NCBI RefSeq assembly: GCF_024868665.1
Contig: NC_079890.1
Coordinates: 1,592,573 to 1,656,572 of the forward strand
Source: Triplophysa rosa
Lineage: Eukaryota > Chordata > Actinopteri > Cypriniformes > Nemacheilidae
Direction of reading: 5' to 3'
DNA length: 64,000 nt
Both the position numbers and the translations under genes were made by a program. Below are positions 52,301-61,189 of this stretch, in pieces; position 1 is the stretch's first letter, and every line of letters starts with the position of its first letter. The notes under the pieces are model-generated. The model ran no database searches. It worked only from the letters and a program-made list of their open reading frames with translations, and was not told the DNA's origin.

Positions 52301-55300
52301 CATATGTTGCGTTTTACATATTAATCATATTTGATTTTCTTGATGAATATGAAGACGTATGACTGTGTAGGTATTGCCTTGATACAGAGGACATTACCAT
52401 TTTCAATTATTACAAAATGAGAAAACCAGACGCCATTTTACTTGGGAATATCTTAAGTGTGTGGCACATTATTCACGCTTTAATGAACATAAATGACACA
52501 GACTTGTTAAAACTATATACAGTAAGTTATAAAAGTAAAGATGCAACTTTTGACTCTCTGTCGCCATCTCTCTTTGAAACATAAAATTACGCGTTTCTTT
52601 ATTTTGGACTTTATCTTGGATTAAGTCTTTATGACATTGTTGCTGAATCATTGGCCGATACATTTTAATGATGTCTTTATCCTGATTATGTTGTGGCGGA
52701 ACTTCTCATTTAGTTTAGGTAACTAAGTTTAACTGGAGCTGTTCAAAGGCAAAGACTGAGTCTGTATGAACCGGTCGATTGGCTTTGTACACCTGCCGTT
52801 TTATGATGACAAACTTGATATGAATGCGATTGTGTTTGTGTCTCTTTAGATGCGGCAGCGCACCGTTGGATCACATCTCACTGAATCGCTTATCCAGTAT
52901 GAGGAAGAGATACAGGTATAAACTCTCATTCTTTTTACTATCCGCTTGTTCAGTACGACGTCACGCACCACTGCTTTCGGGTCCAAACCCTCTATCAGAT
53001 GCCAAAGGCAAACAACAAAAAATGCTGATATATACTTAAAAATGCTGGAAAACGACAGAAAAACCACAATCTCCATAACGAAACCACCAGATGGCCAAAC
53101 AGGCATTCATTTTTATGAATTATTAAAATATTGATGTCAGAGAATCTTGTCAACCTGGACACTGTAGTGTGCACTGTGAGTTTATGAAAGTTGATATGTA
53201 AATGTGTGATATGAATAAAACGTGCTCGTAAAAGCCTGTTTAAATAGTTGGACCTGGAGACATTATTCCTTACGTCACGAATGCCTCGGCTCACTGCTGT
53301 TTGCTTGCTTGATTTCTGTTTTTTCAATGACAAATAAATGATATAAAGAAAACCAAACATCCTCTAAAGGCCCGTTCACACCAAAAATTCCTTACGTCAC
53401 GACAGAACAAGCGAATGCCTCTGCTCACTGCTGTTTGCTTGCTTTAGAATTGTACAATTTCTGTTTTTTCAACGACACATAAATGATATAAAGAAAACCA
53501 AACATCCTCTAAAGGCCCGTTCACACCAAAAATTCCTTACGTCACGACATAACAAGCACACTACAGTGTCCAGGCTGACAAAAATGATAGCTATAACTAT
53601 TTATATTATAAAAATATATAAGTACAATAACTATAAGGTTTAAGAGTCTACACCTCAACTTTAATGATGAAGATACAGATAAATGTTTTGTAGCTGATGA
53701 ACGATAAAACATTGATCACCAATCAAAATCAGTTCGAAACATTTTCAACGGACGATAACGTTATATTTATTCTAAGCTCGCACGTACAAAATGTGAAACT
53801 ACAGCGTGCGAACTTAGAATAAATATAACGTTATCGCCCGTTGGTGTGGACGATAATACATTTATCGTTATTGTTATTGTTATCTTTATAGTTAGCGTTC
53901 TTGGTGTGAACCGGAACAATAACCCCAGATAGCACAGGTAACGTCTGTAAAATGTCTGTGGTGTGTAAAAATATCCGATAAACGTCTTAGAAAAGGCAGT
54001 TTTACATAGATTCTAAATGTTTAACATCTTACAGACATCTATATGACATCTGACTGGAAACATATTGGAGACATATTGCATACAATGCAACAATAAAAAA
54101 ATACGTCTTGGAGATGTACACGCATACATCATATAGACGTCTCTGAGATGTGTGTGCTATCAGGGACATCTTCTTATGAGTCGTCTTGTGTTTAACTCGC
54201 CCGAATCCCTCCCCCTGCATTAAATCTGAGACTGCGACTAAATGGATTGTTTTGACGTTTTATTTGAACAGAAATGATGTGGGTTTAGCGGGACACAACA
54301 CTGCAGCGTTTATTGTTTCCAGAAGGGCTGTTCCAGTCTGACTTGTTTGTGTATGTGTGCGAGTGGGTCAGTGGAAGGGAGAAACATATCAGATGTCTTC
54401 CAAGCTTTAGCAACCGTTTCAAATGTTAACCTTTCTTAACCAAAAACCAATGTGTTGTTTATTTTTCGAATGACGTTTTTCAGTGCCAACTAGCAGGATC
54501 ATGTATTCGAGCAACGTTCAGAACATTGAAAAAGTAAACGGACGTTAAAAACAACTATGCATTCCTCGCTGTGTGTATGGAACATACGTTGGTCTTAATT
54601 GAAATGATTTCCGCTGCTATGAAAGTTATGAATGTTCAATCAAGAGCAGATCTTTTACAGAAAGATCAGACTTGACACACATTTAATGTTTCCCCAATAT
54701 TTACATACTGCGATTTAACCGTCTGTTTACGTGAATACTAGCCAAGACGGGCGTTTTGTGCAAATGTGTTTTCAGGCACGGCCAGGTCTTTCTCACGGCG
54801 TGTTGATTTACTGAAGCACGTCCTACTATAGATTCTCACCTTCGTCCATGTTTCTTTGTCACAGACATATGTAGTATAAATGGTAACGCACAATATTCAC
54901 TGTGATTTTACTGGTGCCAAGTTTAGGGTCTCTTACTCAATGTTTTTCATATATTTGAAAAATAGTAAAATCATCACAATTCATCAAAACTCAACAAAAC
55001 ACAAGTGTAACTTTGGAAATTTAGTTGTGACCAAAAAACCAGAACCAGAAATGTGTCATTTTATCAAGCATCTAGCCCTGAGATGACTCTTCTGACCTCT
55101 TATTGGCTGCTTTTTCTTCATTATTCAGTCCAAGTCTTTCATTTCCAAAACATTTTTATTGAATAAATGTTTTTGTTTTGTTATGAATATAATATTTTCT
55201 CCACATAACCAATATCAGATCTACGACTTAAAGGTTCAGTCAGTAAAATCTAGCGGCAAGGTTGCGAATTGCAACCAACCGCTCACTCCACCCCTCCCGT

Positions 55301-57552
55301 TCGAAACACTACGACGGCTGACAGAACATGGCGAATTATATGCGAGGGGACCCACGGTGTATGTAGATAGAAATAGCTCATTCTAAGGTACTTTATACAC
55401 CTCTGAAGACATAGTAATGTATATCATATTGCTTTTCTGTCAGTAGATCAAGTCTGTAAAGGACAATCAAAACTTAAAGGCGGGATAATATGCTATGTCA
55501 TGCATTCTGACTTCTTCACAATGTTAAACGCGCTGGCTTCTCGTGCTTAACATGGTCAACTTGTTAAAAACGAGTTGGACGTATGACGTAGTATTTCTGT
55601 GCTTGATACACTCCACCAGCACTCCAAATTGTTTCGGAAAGTTTGTTTTAAGTCTGTTACGAAACAGGGATCCTATTCCTTTTATTGGGCAATTCTCCCG
55701 GAAAAGCACGCCCACGGCAAGGCGAAAGAAATAGCCAATCCATGCACCAACCGACGAGCAAGCTTATCAAGATTGTCTGCGCTGCGTCAAGATTGTCTGC
55801 GCTGTGGGCATACAGCTGCAGATCGTGACTTTTGCGATAGTGAGAGAAGTTGAGCTGTGTTTGTTTGTTCACTGCATTTTCGTGATGGATGTTATATAAA
55901 CGGTGGATATAACGCTGGATTTGGAGATGGTTTGAAACTGATAGATGGCGCGGTCCCAGTGCTAAAAGATGCCGGACATGAACCGTACGCGGTAAGTCAA
56001 ACTAAGTCATATGTCTGTGATTTGTTGGCAATCGGCACGTACATGCATAATGTAAACAACACGAAGGGATAATGCGATGATGTGTTGTGTGCTCGTGCTG
56101 TAGTTCCGCCCCCCCTGCACGCCTCCAGCAGCTCGTCTTTTTCCAGAAATAATCGTACAGCTGTATCTCTCTTTTCTAAATGCGATAAGCTAAATACTCT
56201 TCGAAGACACGACGTATGCAATACTTCTGTATGGGTACTCAAGATTAATATGAGATTGGCAGAAACTGCGTGCGTTACCCCCTCTTTAATAACAGGACCA
56301 GTTAATAGGTACCCACGAACATATTAACAGCAAAGGTAGAGAAAATGTCTGTGGGAGATTATGAATAGACGCTGCTTTTACTGTTTGGCACAACATCAAA
56401 TCCAACTGATGTCTAAAAAAGTGTTCTACATCATTTAATGGCAAGCATAATGAATACCTTCCTGTCACAGAAATCAATCAAAAATTAAATCCAGGAGCAC
56501 ATATGGAATCACATGTCAGCCACAACGAAGGTCTACAAGTAGTTCTTAAGAATGTTAGAACCTATTGCGTGTGTAACTTTTCGCAAAAACAAACTACAGT
56601 ATAAATCAAATGTCTTAATCTCCTAGTAAACAAAATTCCTGGAAGATGTTCTTAGGAATGTTACGGCAATGTTCTCCTGTAATTTGACATTTGACCCCTC
56701 GTGTTTAACCCCCTGCCCTCCCACCAGGCATGTTCTTTGTCCACAGCTTGATGTGATGTGTGACAGCTCTGGAATGCAGAACTCTGTACGTCTTAGATGT
56801 CTAATTGATGGATGGCACACATGTGTCACATGTTGTTCTTATGGTATATATGGTATTAAGATCTTTTGTGAATTATTTGATCAAGTTGTCACTATTTAGA
56901 TGCCATTTCTGAGCACGCAAGAGGCAAAGTTTGAACCCAAAAAATGTTCACGTTACAGCTTTATTTGGCACAGACCTCTTGGCGATAAGACGTGACCCGG
57001 GTTAATGTGATGATTGTGTTAAAAATGTGTTTTTTTTCTGGAAAATTCAGCAGGTGTCAGATGTTGGACCTGCTTTGACCCCACAGACATTCCATTGTCT
57101 TCTTTGATAGAGATGGATGTTGCTCAATAGAGTTGGCGTGTAAATAAAGTTTAAAAAAAAAACACGTGCTTTGATAGATGGAGTAGAAACAATGACCAAG
57201 AGGAAATTTCTCTAGCAGCCTTTAACTACAACATCTTAATCTAAAATAAAAAATGTCCATTGCTCAAATAAACATCAGAACGAAAGCACCTTGATGTGGA
57301 CAGATGGAGTCGTGTTGGTGTGTTTCGGTTTGATGAGGGACTCTACAGGGAACGTTTTTTTGTCAGGGTTCGTGCTGGGTTTCTAAAGCAGATCCTGAAG
57401 TACCGAACACAAGTCCCAGACAGGTTTTGTTTGCTTCATACTCTGTTTTCTGTCTTTGGCCTGCAGGAACGGACTGGGACCGTCTAAAGAGGGCGAGGCG
57501 CAGTACTCCGTTGTGCACTGTACTGGATACATCAAAGCCTGGCCGCCAGCGG
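28176..57552 (+). CDS. arnt2: aryl hydrocarbon receptor nuclear translocator 2, first nine coding exons
   Basis: ARNT2 is the nuclear class II bHLH-PAS factor that dimerises with SIM1, HIF-alpha, NPAS4 or AhR and binds E-box-like sites; it is needed for hypothalamic neuron development. Exons: 28176-28206, 36009-36123, 37856-37903, 38758-38802, 40716-40929, 41044-41257, 50356-50458, 52850-52915, 57467-57552. All borders are AG/GT, and the phases join into 307 codons with no stop. In order: N-terminus [10 protein letters not shown], basic G-G-K-R-R, acidic D-F-D-D-E-D-G-E-G, basic region [14 protein letters not shown] (residues ~81-94), helix-loop-helix, then PAS-A from ~152. The next exon (M-T-I-P-type start in vertebrates), PAS-B and the C-terminus are right of the window or in its gap. 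It differs from human ARNT2 by a 15-residue insert from the fourth exon. Confidence 0.96.
28207..30090. other. arnt2 intron 1, first part
   Basis: It holds a homopolymer of 13 G at 28825-28837 and AT-rich sequence. A relative of the 21310 repeat is at 29550-29730. No exon is recognised. Confidence 0.4.
29550..29730. repeat. fragment of the dispersed repeat seen at 21750
   Basis: Shares tttgattgatatta, tagaatgcacaataaaaa and aactctttac in the same order with 21750-21925. Confidence 0.55.
30100..30560. other. candidate conserved non-coding element in arnt2 intron 1
   Basis: Balanced, non-repetitive sequence in an AT-rich intron, with an octamer-like atgcaaatgag, the E-box-containing attagcacctgg and further dense motifs. 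No coding frame of known type. Regulatory function is inferred from appearance only. Confidence 0.35.
31142..31462. mobile_element. TTAA-flanked foldback MITE (Angel-like)
   Basis: The ends are ttaaaggaacagttcaccca and tgggtgaactgttcctttaa, in perfect inverse complement, with TTAA tips. 321 bp. The inner arms ctactatggtagtcaatggt and gactaccattgta also pair. Confidence 0.87.
31670..31880. repeat. probable dispersed repeat with small palindromes
   Basis: It opens aagcgccactaagcgctatt and includes gtactatagtac and ctcattattattcatgagac, text I recall from many fish loci. Near the end is an inverted pair, aatattcctttagtgtaaag plus gaatatt. Ends not defined. Confidence 0.45.
32503..32902. mobile_element. 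TTAA-flanked MITE, copy 2
   Basis: Second copy of the element at 22140-22542, in the same orientation, with left end ttaacgtccccgtgaacc and right end cactgggactttaa. A deletion of about a dozen bases after gagtgaaaagg distinguishes it. Confidence 0.85.
33081..33252. mobile_element. short MITE, copy B, inverted relative to 25077
   Basis: Runs gcactacaagacttttcaaa to aaaagtcttgtagtgta. Its body is the inverse complement of copy A (aaactagacatcatacactt, cagatagaaacacactaact). Confidence 0.8.
33672..33860. repeat. dispersed repeat, relative of 62185
   Basis: Shares catttatcaat, tggatgtgag, aatctcac and gcaagtttt in one order with 62185-62370. Non-coding. Confidence 0.6.
33961..34175. mobile_element. 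215-bp TTAA-flanked MITE (Kolobok-like ends)
   Basis: The ends are ttaaaggcgggg and ccccgcctttaa in perfect inverse complement, with TTAA tips. The start resembles that of the larger element at 55474 (ttaaaggcggg). Non-coding. Confidence 0.75.
34176..36008. other. arnt2 intron 1, last part; unassigned repeat-like sequence
   Basis: Words such as gcgcagtaactac, ttgcagtaactac, accgcagtaagt and gtgcagtatctgc recur from 34187 to 35490, suggesting an old interspersed element. A 44-codon frame starts at ATG 34475 ([11 protein letters not shown]) with a gtaagg donor-like site inside, resembling a first exon, but I recognise no family. AT-rich up to the exon at 36009. Confidence 0.35.
36009..36123 (+). 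CDS. arnt2: arnt2 exon 2
   Basis: Completes Glu, then [14 protein letters not shown], ending [18 protein letters not shown] with two bases over. G-G-K-R-R is the basic half of the ARNT-type nuclear localisation signal. Acceptor tgctttcag, donor gtgaga. Confidence 0.93.
36130..37070. other. arnt2 intron, no feature recognised
   Basis: AT-rich intron. No repeat or exon is recognised. Confidence 0.35.
37073..37702. repeat. intronic minisatellite of TGATTGGCT units
   Basis: A T-rich tandem region in which gattggct occurs about 13 times between 37119 and 37701, usually as tgattggct. A larger unit of about 140 bp, starting tcagtttggaattcgcc, appears twice (about 37078 and 37219). The inverse complement of the core, agccaatca, equals the NF-Y (CCAAT) consensus. 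A minus-strand frame here is a by-product of the repeat. Confidence 0.8.
37856..37903 (+). CDS. arnt2: arnt2 exon 3 (acidic segment)
   Basis: 48 bp. Completes Gly, then [15 protein letters not shown] and two bases of Arg. It matches the ARNT/ARNT2 acidic stretch before the basic region. Acceptor tttcttttctag, donor gtaaac. Confidence 0.94.
38204..38400. repeat. diverged TTAA-type MITE fragment
   Basis: ctgtccctttaaacc at the left and tttttgggtgtactgtctctttaa at the right are forms of the Angel-like end. The left one points the wrong way for a simple intact element, so this is a rearranged or partial copy. Confidence 0.45.
38758..38802 (+). CDS. arnt2: arnt2 45-nt microexon
   Basis: Exactly 45 nt, symmetric phase 2/2, so it can be skipped without changing frame. 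It encodes [14 protein letters not shown] with Arg shared across the junction. It resembles the D-D-D-Q-M-S-N-D-K-E-R-F-A-R segment of ARNT. Human ARNT2, as I recall, goes directly from K-F-S-R to E-N-H-S. The strong CT-rich acceptor ends in tttcatcag. Likely alternatively spliced. Confidence 0.88.
38803..39534. other. arnt2 intron, no feature recognised
   Basis: Unique-looking intron sequence. No repeat or exon is recognised. Confidence 0.35.
39535..40200. repeat. AT-rich satellite-like tandem repeat
   Basis: A unit of about 158-168 bp is repeated about four times. The landmark agtaaacagtaa falls near 39616, 39774, 39942 and 40107, each followed by gtaaaacaaattataa or a variant, then acttgtttgctaattaaatg. 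Confidence 0.85.
40716..40929 (+). CDS. arnt2: arnt2 bHLH exon
   Basis: 214 bp. Completes Arg, then [14 protein letters not shown] (DNA-contacting His, Glu and Arg all kept), [25 protein letters not shown] and ends F-L-T-E-Q in phase 0. The whole bHLH is in this exon. Human ARNT2 has N-K-S-T-D-G where this has N-T-S-T-D-G. Confidence 0.96.
41044..41257 (+). CDS. arnt2: arnt2 PAS-A exon, first part
   Basis: Opens [15 protein letters not shown], the start of PAS-A, and includes [13 protein letters not shown] and Q-V-H-P-D-D-V. One base of Gly is left before gtatga. The intron before it is only 114 bp. Confidence 0.96.
41455..41702. mobile_element. MITE (ACAATAAAGTTGTATTTGTTAAC type)
   Basis: The left part acaataaagttgtatttg with gttaacataggttaacgcat is answered in inverse complement by ttagttcatg and caaatataaccctgttgtaa on the right. 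About 248 bp, non-coding, a form I recall as very common in cyprinids. Confidence 0.6.
41962..42353. mobile_element. MITE with TGTGACCCTGGA inverted ends
   Basis: tgtgaccctgga at the left and tccagggtcaca at the right are perfect 12-bp inverted repeats. The left continues ccacaaaaccagtcttaag, a well-known fish MITE start. 392 bp, non-coding. No clear target duplication. Confidence 0.8.
42354..43039. other. arnt2 intron with a local inverted repeat
   Basis: Around 42787-42842, aaagccacgatatggaatat and its inverse form ccatattgtggcttta face each other across about 20 bases, a short hairpin. No exon is recognised. Confidence 0.4.
43040..43420. repeat. AAT/ATT low-complexity tract
   Basis: Imperfect (AAT)n and (ATT)n runs, over 350 bp of nearly pure A/T with scattered G and C. 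Confidence 0.85.
43421..47389. other. large arnt2 intron, several unique blocks
   Basis: A MITE-end fragment lies at 43563-43619 (catttttgggtaaactcttc, then ctttaag). The frames at 43944-44348 and 45575-45826 show no known domain. The segments 45570-45900 and 46500-47340 are balanced in composition with many TAATTA/ATTA-type and octamer-like words, and may be conserved non-coding elements. Confidence 0.3.
47390..47490 (+). repeat. possible SINE head fragment
   Basis: actggtagatcaatgggttg and gcaacaccaaggtctt resemble the tRNA-like head of the SINE at 15786 with the B-box region lost. Weak. Confidence 0.3.
48088..48304. mobile_element. palindromic MITE, ACACTGTAAAA ends
   Basis: acactgtaaaa and ttttacagtgt at the tips. 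The arms pair over most of their length (gttgttttaact with aagttgaaacaac, ttaattcaactt with acgttgaattaa, tattagtta with taactaata). 217 bp. Confidence 0.8.
48305..50355. other. arnt2 intron, no exon recognised
   Basis: 48600-49210 is more GC-rich than its neighbours and carries overlapping frames of 83-114 codons with no known domain. Otherwise unremarkable. Confidence 0.3.
50356..50458 (+). CDS. arnt2: arnt2 PAS-A exon ([10 protein letters not shown])
   Basis: Completes Gly, then [16 protein letters not shown], ending R-R-S-F-I-C-R-M with two bases over. Matches the human protein without change across most of its length. Donor gtgcgg. Confidence 0.96.
50500..50645. repeat. degenerate foldback-MITE fragment
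   Basis: gaagatattttgagaaatgt and acaatggaagtcaatggggt match the fragment at 7330 and the arms of the Angel-like family. The TTAA ends are absent. Confidence 0.55.
51280..51890 (-). repeat. dispersed AGTATACTT-rich repeat, uninterrupted copy
   Basis: Same repeat as 4450-4946 plus 5251-5470, in opposite orientation (acatcatacttagtttact, agtatactactatttaggtg). This copy lacks the MITE insertion found at 4947. Confidence 0.6.
51891..52849. other. arnt2 intron, no feature recognised
   Basis: AT-rich, no repeat or exon recognised. It ends in the acceptor ctctttag. Confidence 0.35.
52850..52915 (+). CDS. arnt2: arnt2 exon (C-G-S-A-P-L-D-H)
   Basis: 66 bp. Completes Arg, then [21 protein letters not shown] and two bases. 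Human ARNT2 has N for the first S here and is otherwise close. Donor gtataa. Confidence 0.94.
53268..53555. repeat. tandem duplication, two full units plus a start
   Basis: ccttacgtcacga begins units at 53268, 53390 and 53535. Unit one is 122 bp and unit two 145 bp, differing by an insertion of gacagaacaagc-type and ttagaattgtaca sequence. Both end ggcccgttcacaccaaaaat. Confidence 0.85.
53754..53835. repeat. hairpin: 31-bp inverted repeat in a MITE-like element
   Basis: The arms 53754-53784 and 53805-53835 are inverse complements with one mismatch (gataacgttatatttattct paired with agaataaatataacgttatc), with a 20-base loop. Confidence 0.9.
53924..54165. mobile_element. MITE with CCCAGATAGCACA ends
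   Basis: cccagatagcaca at the left and tgtgctatcaggg at the right are near-perfect inverse complements. The body repeats gacgtct/agacgtc-like words. 242 bp, non-coding. Confidence 0.65.
54166..55227. other. arnt2 intron, no feature recognised
   Basis: No exon or clear repeat is recognised. Confidence 0.35.
55228..55470 (+). repeat. dispersed repeat, relative of 19941
   Basis: Starts ttaaaggttcagtcag, then ggttgcgaattgcaaccaac, gacccacggtgtatgtagat and agctcattctaagg. The copy at 19941-20240 is its inverse complement. The right end is not intact. Confidence 0.65.
55474..56289 (+). mobile_element. TTAA-flanked Kolobok-like element with THAP-like remnant
   Basis: The ends are ttaaaggcgggataata and ttaccccctctttaa, imperfect inverted repeats with TTAA tips, 816 bp. 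A frame at 55857-55991 reads [10 protein letters not shown] and later L-I-D-G-A-V-P-V-L, resembling the second half of a THAP zinc finger (the C..H-F and A-V-P parts). It is followed by the donor-like gcggtaagt at 55989. Kolobok elements use TTAA and encode THAP proteins, so a deletion derivative is plausible. Confidence 0.55.
56290..57466. other. arnt2 intron, no feature recognised
   Basis: No exon or repeat is recognised. It ends in the acceptor ttggcctgcag. Confidence 0.35.
57467..57552 (+). CDS. arnt2: arnt2 exon ([11 protein letters not shown])
   Basis: Completes Arg, then [18 protein letters not shown] and [10 protein letters not shown] with one base of Gly before gtacaa. This is the end of PAS-A. 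It is the last arnt2 exon found in the window. Confidence 0.95.
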
Positions 57553-59095
57553 GTACAAACACACTCCATAACACACACTGCCATCTTCTTCTGTTCAAAA
57601 CCACAGAACCCCGCTGAAACTCGCAGATGAAAAAAAACACACAAAAATCTGAGAGAAAATAAGGGAAGTAAATTAGCAGCAGCTAACGCTACTAGAGTTT
57701 GTTTGTACGGAGACAGTAGCTTAGTTGTTTTCTGAAGGAAGTAGACTGGTTTTTTTTAGATAATCAAACTAGCGGTATATAGAAGTGTAGTGTGGTTGAG
57801 GCTGTCACCATCGGATTTAACAATAGTATCACGGTAATGGTAAATCATATCGCGGTATCTGTTGGAAAGCTACAAGTCTAGGAGTGAAATTCATCTTTAA
57901 TTTAGTTTGTTTTCACTTTTGGGGACAGTGAATGGTACGCGAGTGTGAAAATGTTCATGTGCACCAGCTACGATGCTGAATGGTCAACCAAATACTGACA
58001 CTAAATTATTCACGATATTATCGTTTGTGTAGTATAAACGCAATGTCAATAATCACGGCTATTAATATCACAACTGTTTTTTTAGATATAAAAATATTAT
58101 AGTATAATTTACATTATACGTTTGGAGATACAAAACTTAATATAATATAAATTAATTTACATAATTTAGAATACACTTACGTATTTTTACGTTTTTTATC
58201 TAAATATATTCATATATTTTTTTACGTTAATGCGTTTTTTTTTTTCAGATTAACATGTTAAAAATATTTAATGCCATTAACGCAACATCCGTTTTTTTCA
58301 GTCATCATTGTCTAGCGTTACATTATATAAGCACGCTCTTATTCATATAAAGGCCTTTAAACTATTTTGGTTGTTTTGACACGTCCAGTATAGATTGACA
58401 GCTTCTGGCTGTGGAACACGGCTCAACGCAATGCGACAGCGGTCCCGTCTGGTGTACACACGGGCTAAAGGCTGCGTCAGAATCTGTCAGACAGCACCAG
58501 TATTATGATTTCTTTCATGCTTGAATGAACAAAAACACACAAGATTATGCCAGAAAGCACATTTTGTCTAGTATTTTCGCAAGCACAGTCTTCAACGAGT
58601 TAAGTAAAGTCTTAAATGATGCTGTTAAAGAAATGTGTTGTTTCTACATTAATTTGGAGATAAAATGTGAAATTATTAGAATGTAAAAGTATATTTAAAA
58701 ACATAAAAGCTGTGTGTGGTTAGTTAGTTAATTTTTTAATCGATTGACAGCACTAAAATAAACATGTTAAACAAAATAAATAGTGTATGTTTAATTTCAC
58801 TATACGTGTGCGATTAATCGGTTAATCATAAAAAAGGGTGCGATTAATCGCAATTACAAATGATAATATTTACAAATAATAAATTACTTTTTTAGTTTTA
58901 GTAGTTGTATTATCTGTAGATTTCTATTTGAAAATCCTTATTGTTTTTCTGCGAGATCATTGTTTTGCTGGAAGATTCTGCTGTCGATCTCTGGCTTGTA
59001 GGGTTGATATGTAATTTTTCACATGACCAGTTTAACTGTAATTTAACTACATTCAATTATGAATAGCTTGTAGCATGACAAGCGATGGCTTCAAA
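57553..59095. other. arnt2 intron, AT-rich
   Basis: AT-rich sequence with cgattaatcg-type words at 58737-58860. No exon is recognised. Confidence 0.4.
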
Positions 59096-59144
59096 GGGGG
59101 GGGGGAGAGAGATGGGGGGAGAGAGAGGGGTGAGGGAGAGAGAG

Positions 59145-59176
<32 letters not shown>
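59096..59176. repeat. G/A-rich microsatellite next to the gap
   Basis: A G run, then gagaga-rich sequence ending in a pure (GA)n that runs into the Ns. Confidence 0.9.
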
Positions 59177-59276
59177 NNNNNNNNNNNNNNNNNNNNNNNN
59201 NNNNNNNNNNNNNNNNNNNNNNNNNNNNNNNNNNNNNNNNNNNNNNNNNNNNNNNNNNNNNNNNNNNNNNNNNNNN
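59177..59276. other. assembly gap, 100 N
   Basis: Exactly 100 N, a usual placeholder for a gap of unknown size. Sequence is missing between the GA microsatellite and the palindrome. Confidence 0.99.
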
Positions 59277-59745
59277 TACACTGCAAAAAATGACTTTCTT
59301 ACTTAGTCTTTTTTTCTTGTTTTCCAGTAAAAATGTCTAAACATTCTTGAATCAGATGCATTTTCTTGATGAGCAAAATGACCTAAGAAAATAAGTCTTG
59401 TTTTTAGTGAAAAAATATGAAATTTCAGTGAATTTGTGCTTAAAACAAGCAAAAAAATAATAATCTGCCAATGGGGTAAGAAAAATAATCTTGAATTTAG
59501 TTTTTTTTTTTTTTTTTTTTCTTAATTCAAGATTATTTTTCTTACCCCATTGGCAGATTATTATTTTTTTGCTTGTTTTAAGCACAAATTCACTGAAATT
59601 TCATATTTTTTCACTAAAAACAAGACTTATTTTCTTAGGTCATTTTGCTCATCAAGAAAATGCATCTTGATTCAAGAATGTTTAGACATTTTTACTGGAA
59701 AACAAGAAAAAAAGACTAAGTAAGAAAGTCATTTTTTGCAGTGTA
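59277..59745. mobile_element. near-perfect 469-bp palindromic MITE
   Basis: The arms 59277-59497 and 59524-59745 are inverse complements over about 221 bases with a single one-base indel (gaatcagatgc against gaatcaagatgc). The loop is a T run. The tips are tacactgcaaaaa and tttttgcagtgta. Non-coding foldback element. Confidence 0.92.
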
Positions 59746-60079
59746 AAAGATTTCAGTAATAGAGAAAAATTGCGACATGATTTAAGTCTTGTTTTGTGGT
59801 TTGTTATCCGTCTGCATACGCAATATAATAAATGTAATCTTAATGCAAAACGCAATTTATCCAAAGACACCTCTAATCAACGTCTAGAGTTTCACAAGCT
59901 GCTCTGAGCACAGATATATTTAGAAAGCACGACGTATACGTTTCCTGGACGTGACGAACCGACCCGCGTGCCGCCGTCGAATATATACCGTGAGTGCATT
60001 GCCTTTTCAAATTTGCCATAACGCTATGACCCTGAAAAAACAGCTTGCATACATTTGCTCCTCCAAGAATAAAATCAAT
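59746..60079. other. arnt2 intron, no feature recognised
   Basis: No exon or repeat is recognised. Confidence 0.35.
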
Positions 60080-60980
60080 TAGGTGAGTGACCTCCTTTGT
60101 CACAAGGTGTTTACACCGGCATGTTTATTTGTTGCTTTTTCCAACAGTCAACACGCTTTTATTCGCCATGATCAAGGTCACTCTCCTCTATTTATTCTGC
60201 ATTACCAAGCCATTGCCACGAAATCGCTCTCGCTGTCCACTGATACGCGATGTCCCCCGACTACCGTGGCCAAACTTCAGCGCGAGACCAAATTGCCTTG
60301 CAGACTTGGGCTCTGTAAATACCTAAATTGCAATGGACAGATGGGCATCAGTCCTCACCGGACACAATTAACCACTGAGGTTCAAGGTAGTGAGCTCCAA
60401 AACATCCCTGTGCCCTTCAGAGTGTAAGACTTATCTGGTGTGCCTGTGGGACCCTGATAAGACCAATAAAGCCAGACGTGGCACGGTGAAGGATTCATCC
60501 TCGCAGTCTCAGAACAAGTTTTTATCGCAATCTCTCCCTATCCTCTATCAATATTAACGAAACATGCCACTGTTTGACCGTATAAAACAAATTATTGGCA
60601 TCGGCGATCAAAGTCGGAGTGAGTCAAAGGGGTGGAGTGTTTGGCTGGCACGAATGGGCCCTGGATCTCTGTCGAGAGAGAAAAGGGAAATCTTCTTATG
60701 GGTGGAATACTGATGAGAACGTGATTGAGCCGGTGTGGATGCGGTACAGAAGTGATGTCACTGATGAGGCAGCCTGGAAATGACAGCAGGAATGCCGGCT
60801 CAGACTGTCTCCTGCTGCTCACCTCTCACACCACACAAAACCACCTGAGCTCAAGTCGACAAAATCTCTGGAGGCTGCGCTCTGGGCCTTTTGTGGCGCT
60901 GACATTCACTAATGGCTGGGAACGCAATCGAGAAAGAGGCTGTTTAACAGCTTCCTAAGCAGAAAAACAAGCGAGAAAAT
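60080..60980. other. candidate conserved non-coding block in arnt2 intron
   Basis: Balanced, repeat-free sequence over about 900 bp with GATA-like (ccctgataagac), ccaat-like and homeodomain-like words. Several short frames exist, but none resembles a protein. Inference from appearance only. Confidence 0.35.
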
Positions 60981-61189
60981 CCCAATATGCTACAGATTAC
61001 ACCTAATAATATCATCATCGCACGGGAAACACTGTAATGCTGCATAATTTCAACAGCCTACATACCAAAGAAAACACACTCTGTAACAATCAAATACGCC
61101 TTGTAAAAAACACGATATTCAAACAAAAAAGTACTTAAAAATAGCTTGTGACATTTTAACCATATCAAAAATGAAGAAAAGCCAATCAA

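Noticed and set aside
59053..59293. Open frames spanning the N run
   Set aside because: Artefact of reading through the assembly gap and the GA microsatellite.
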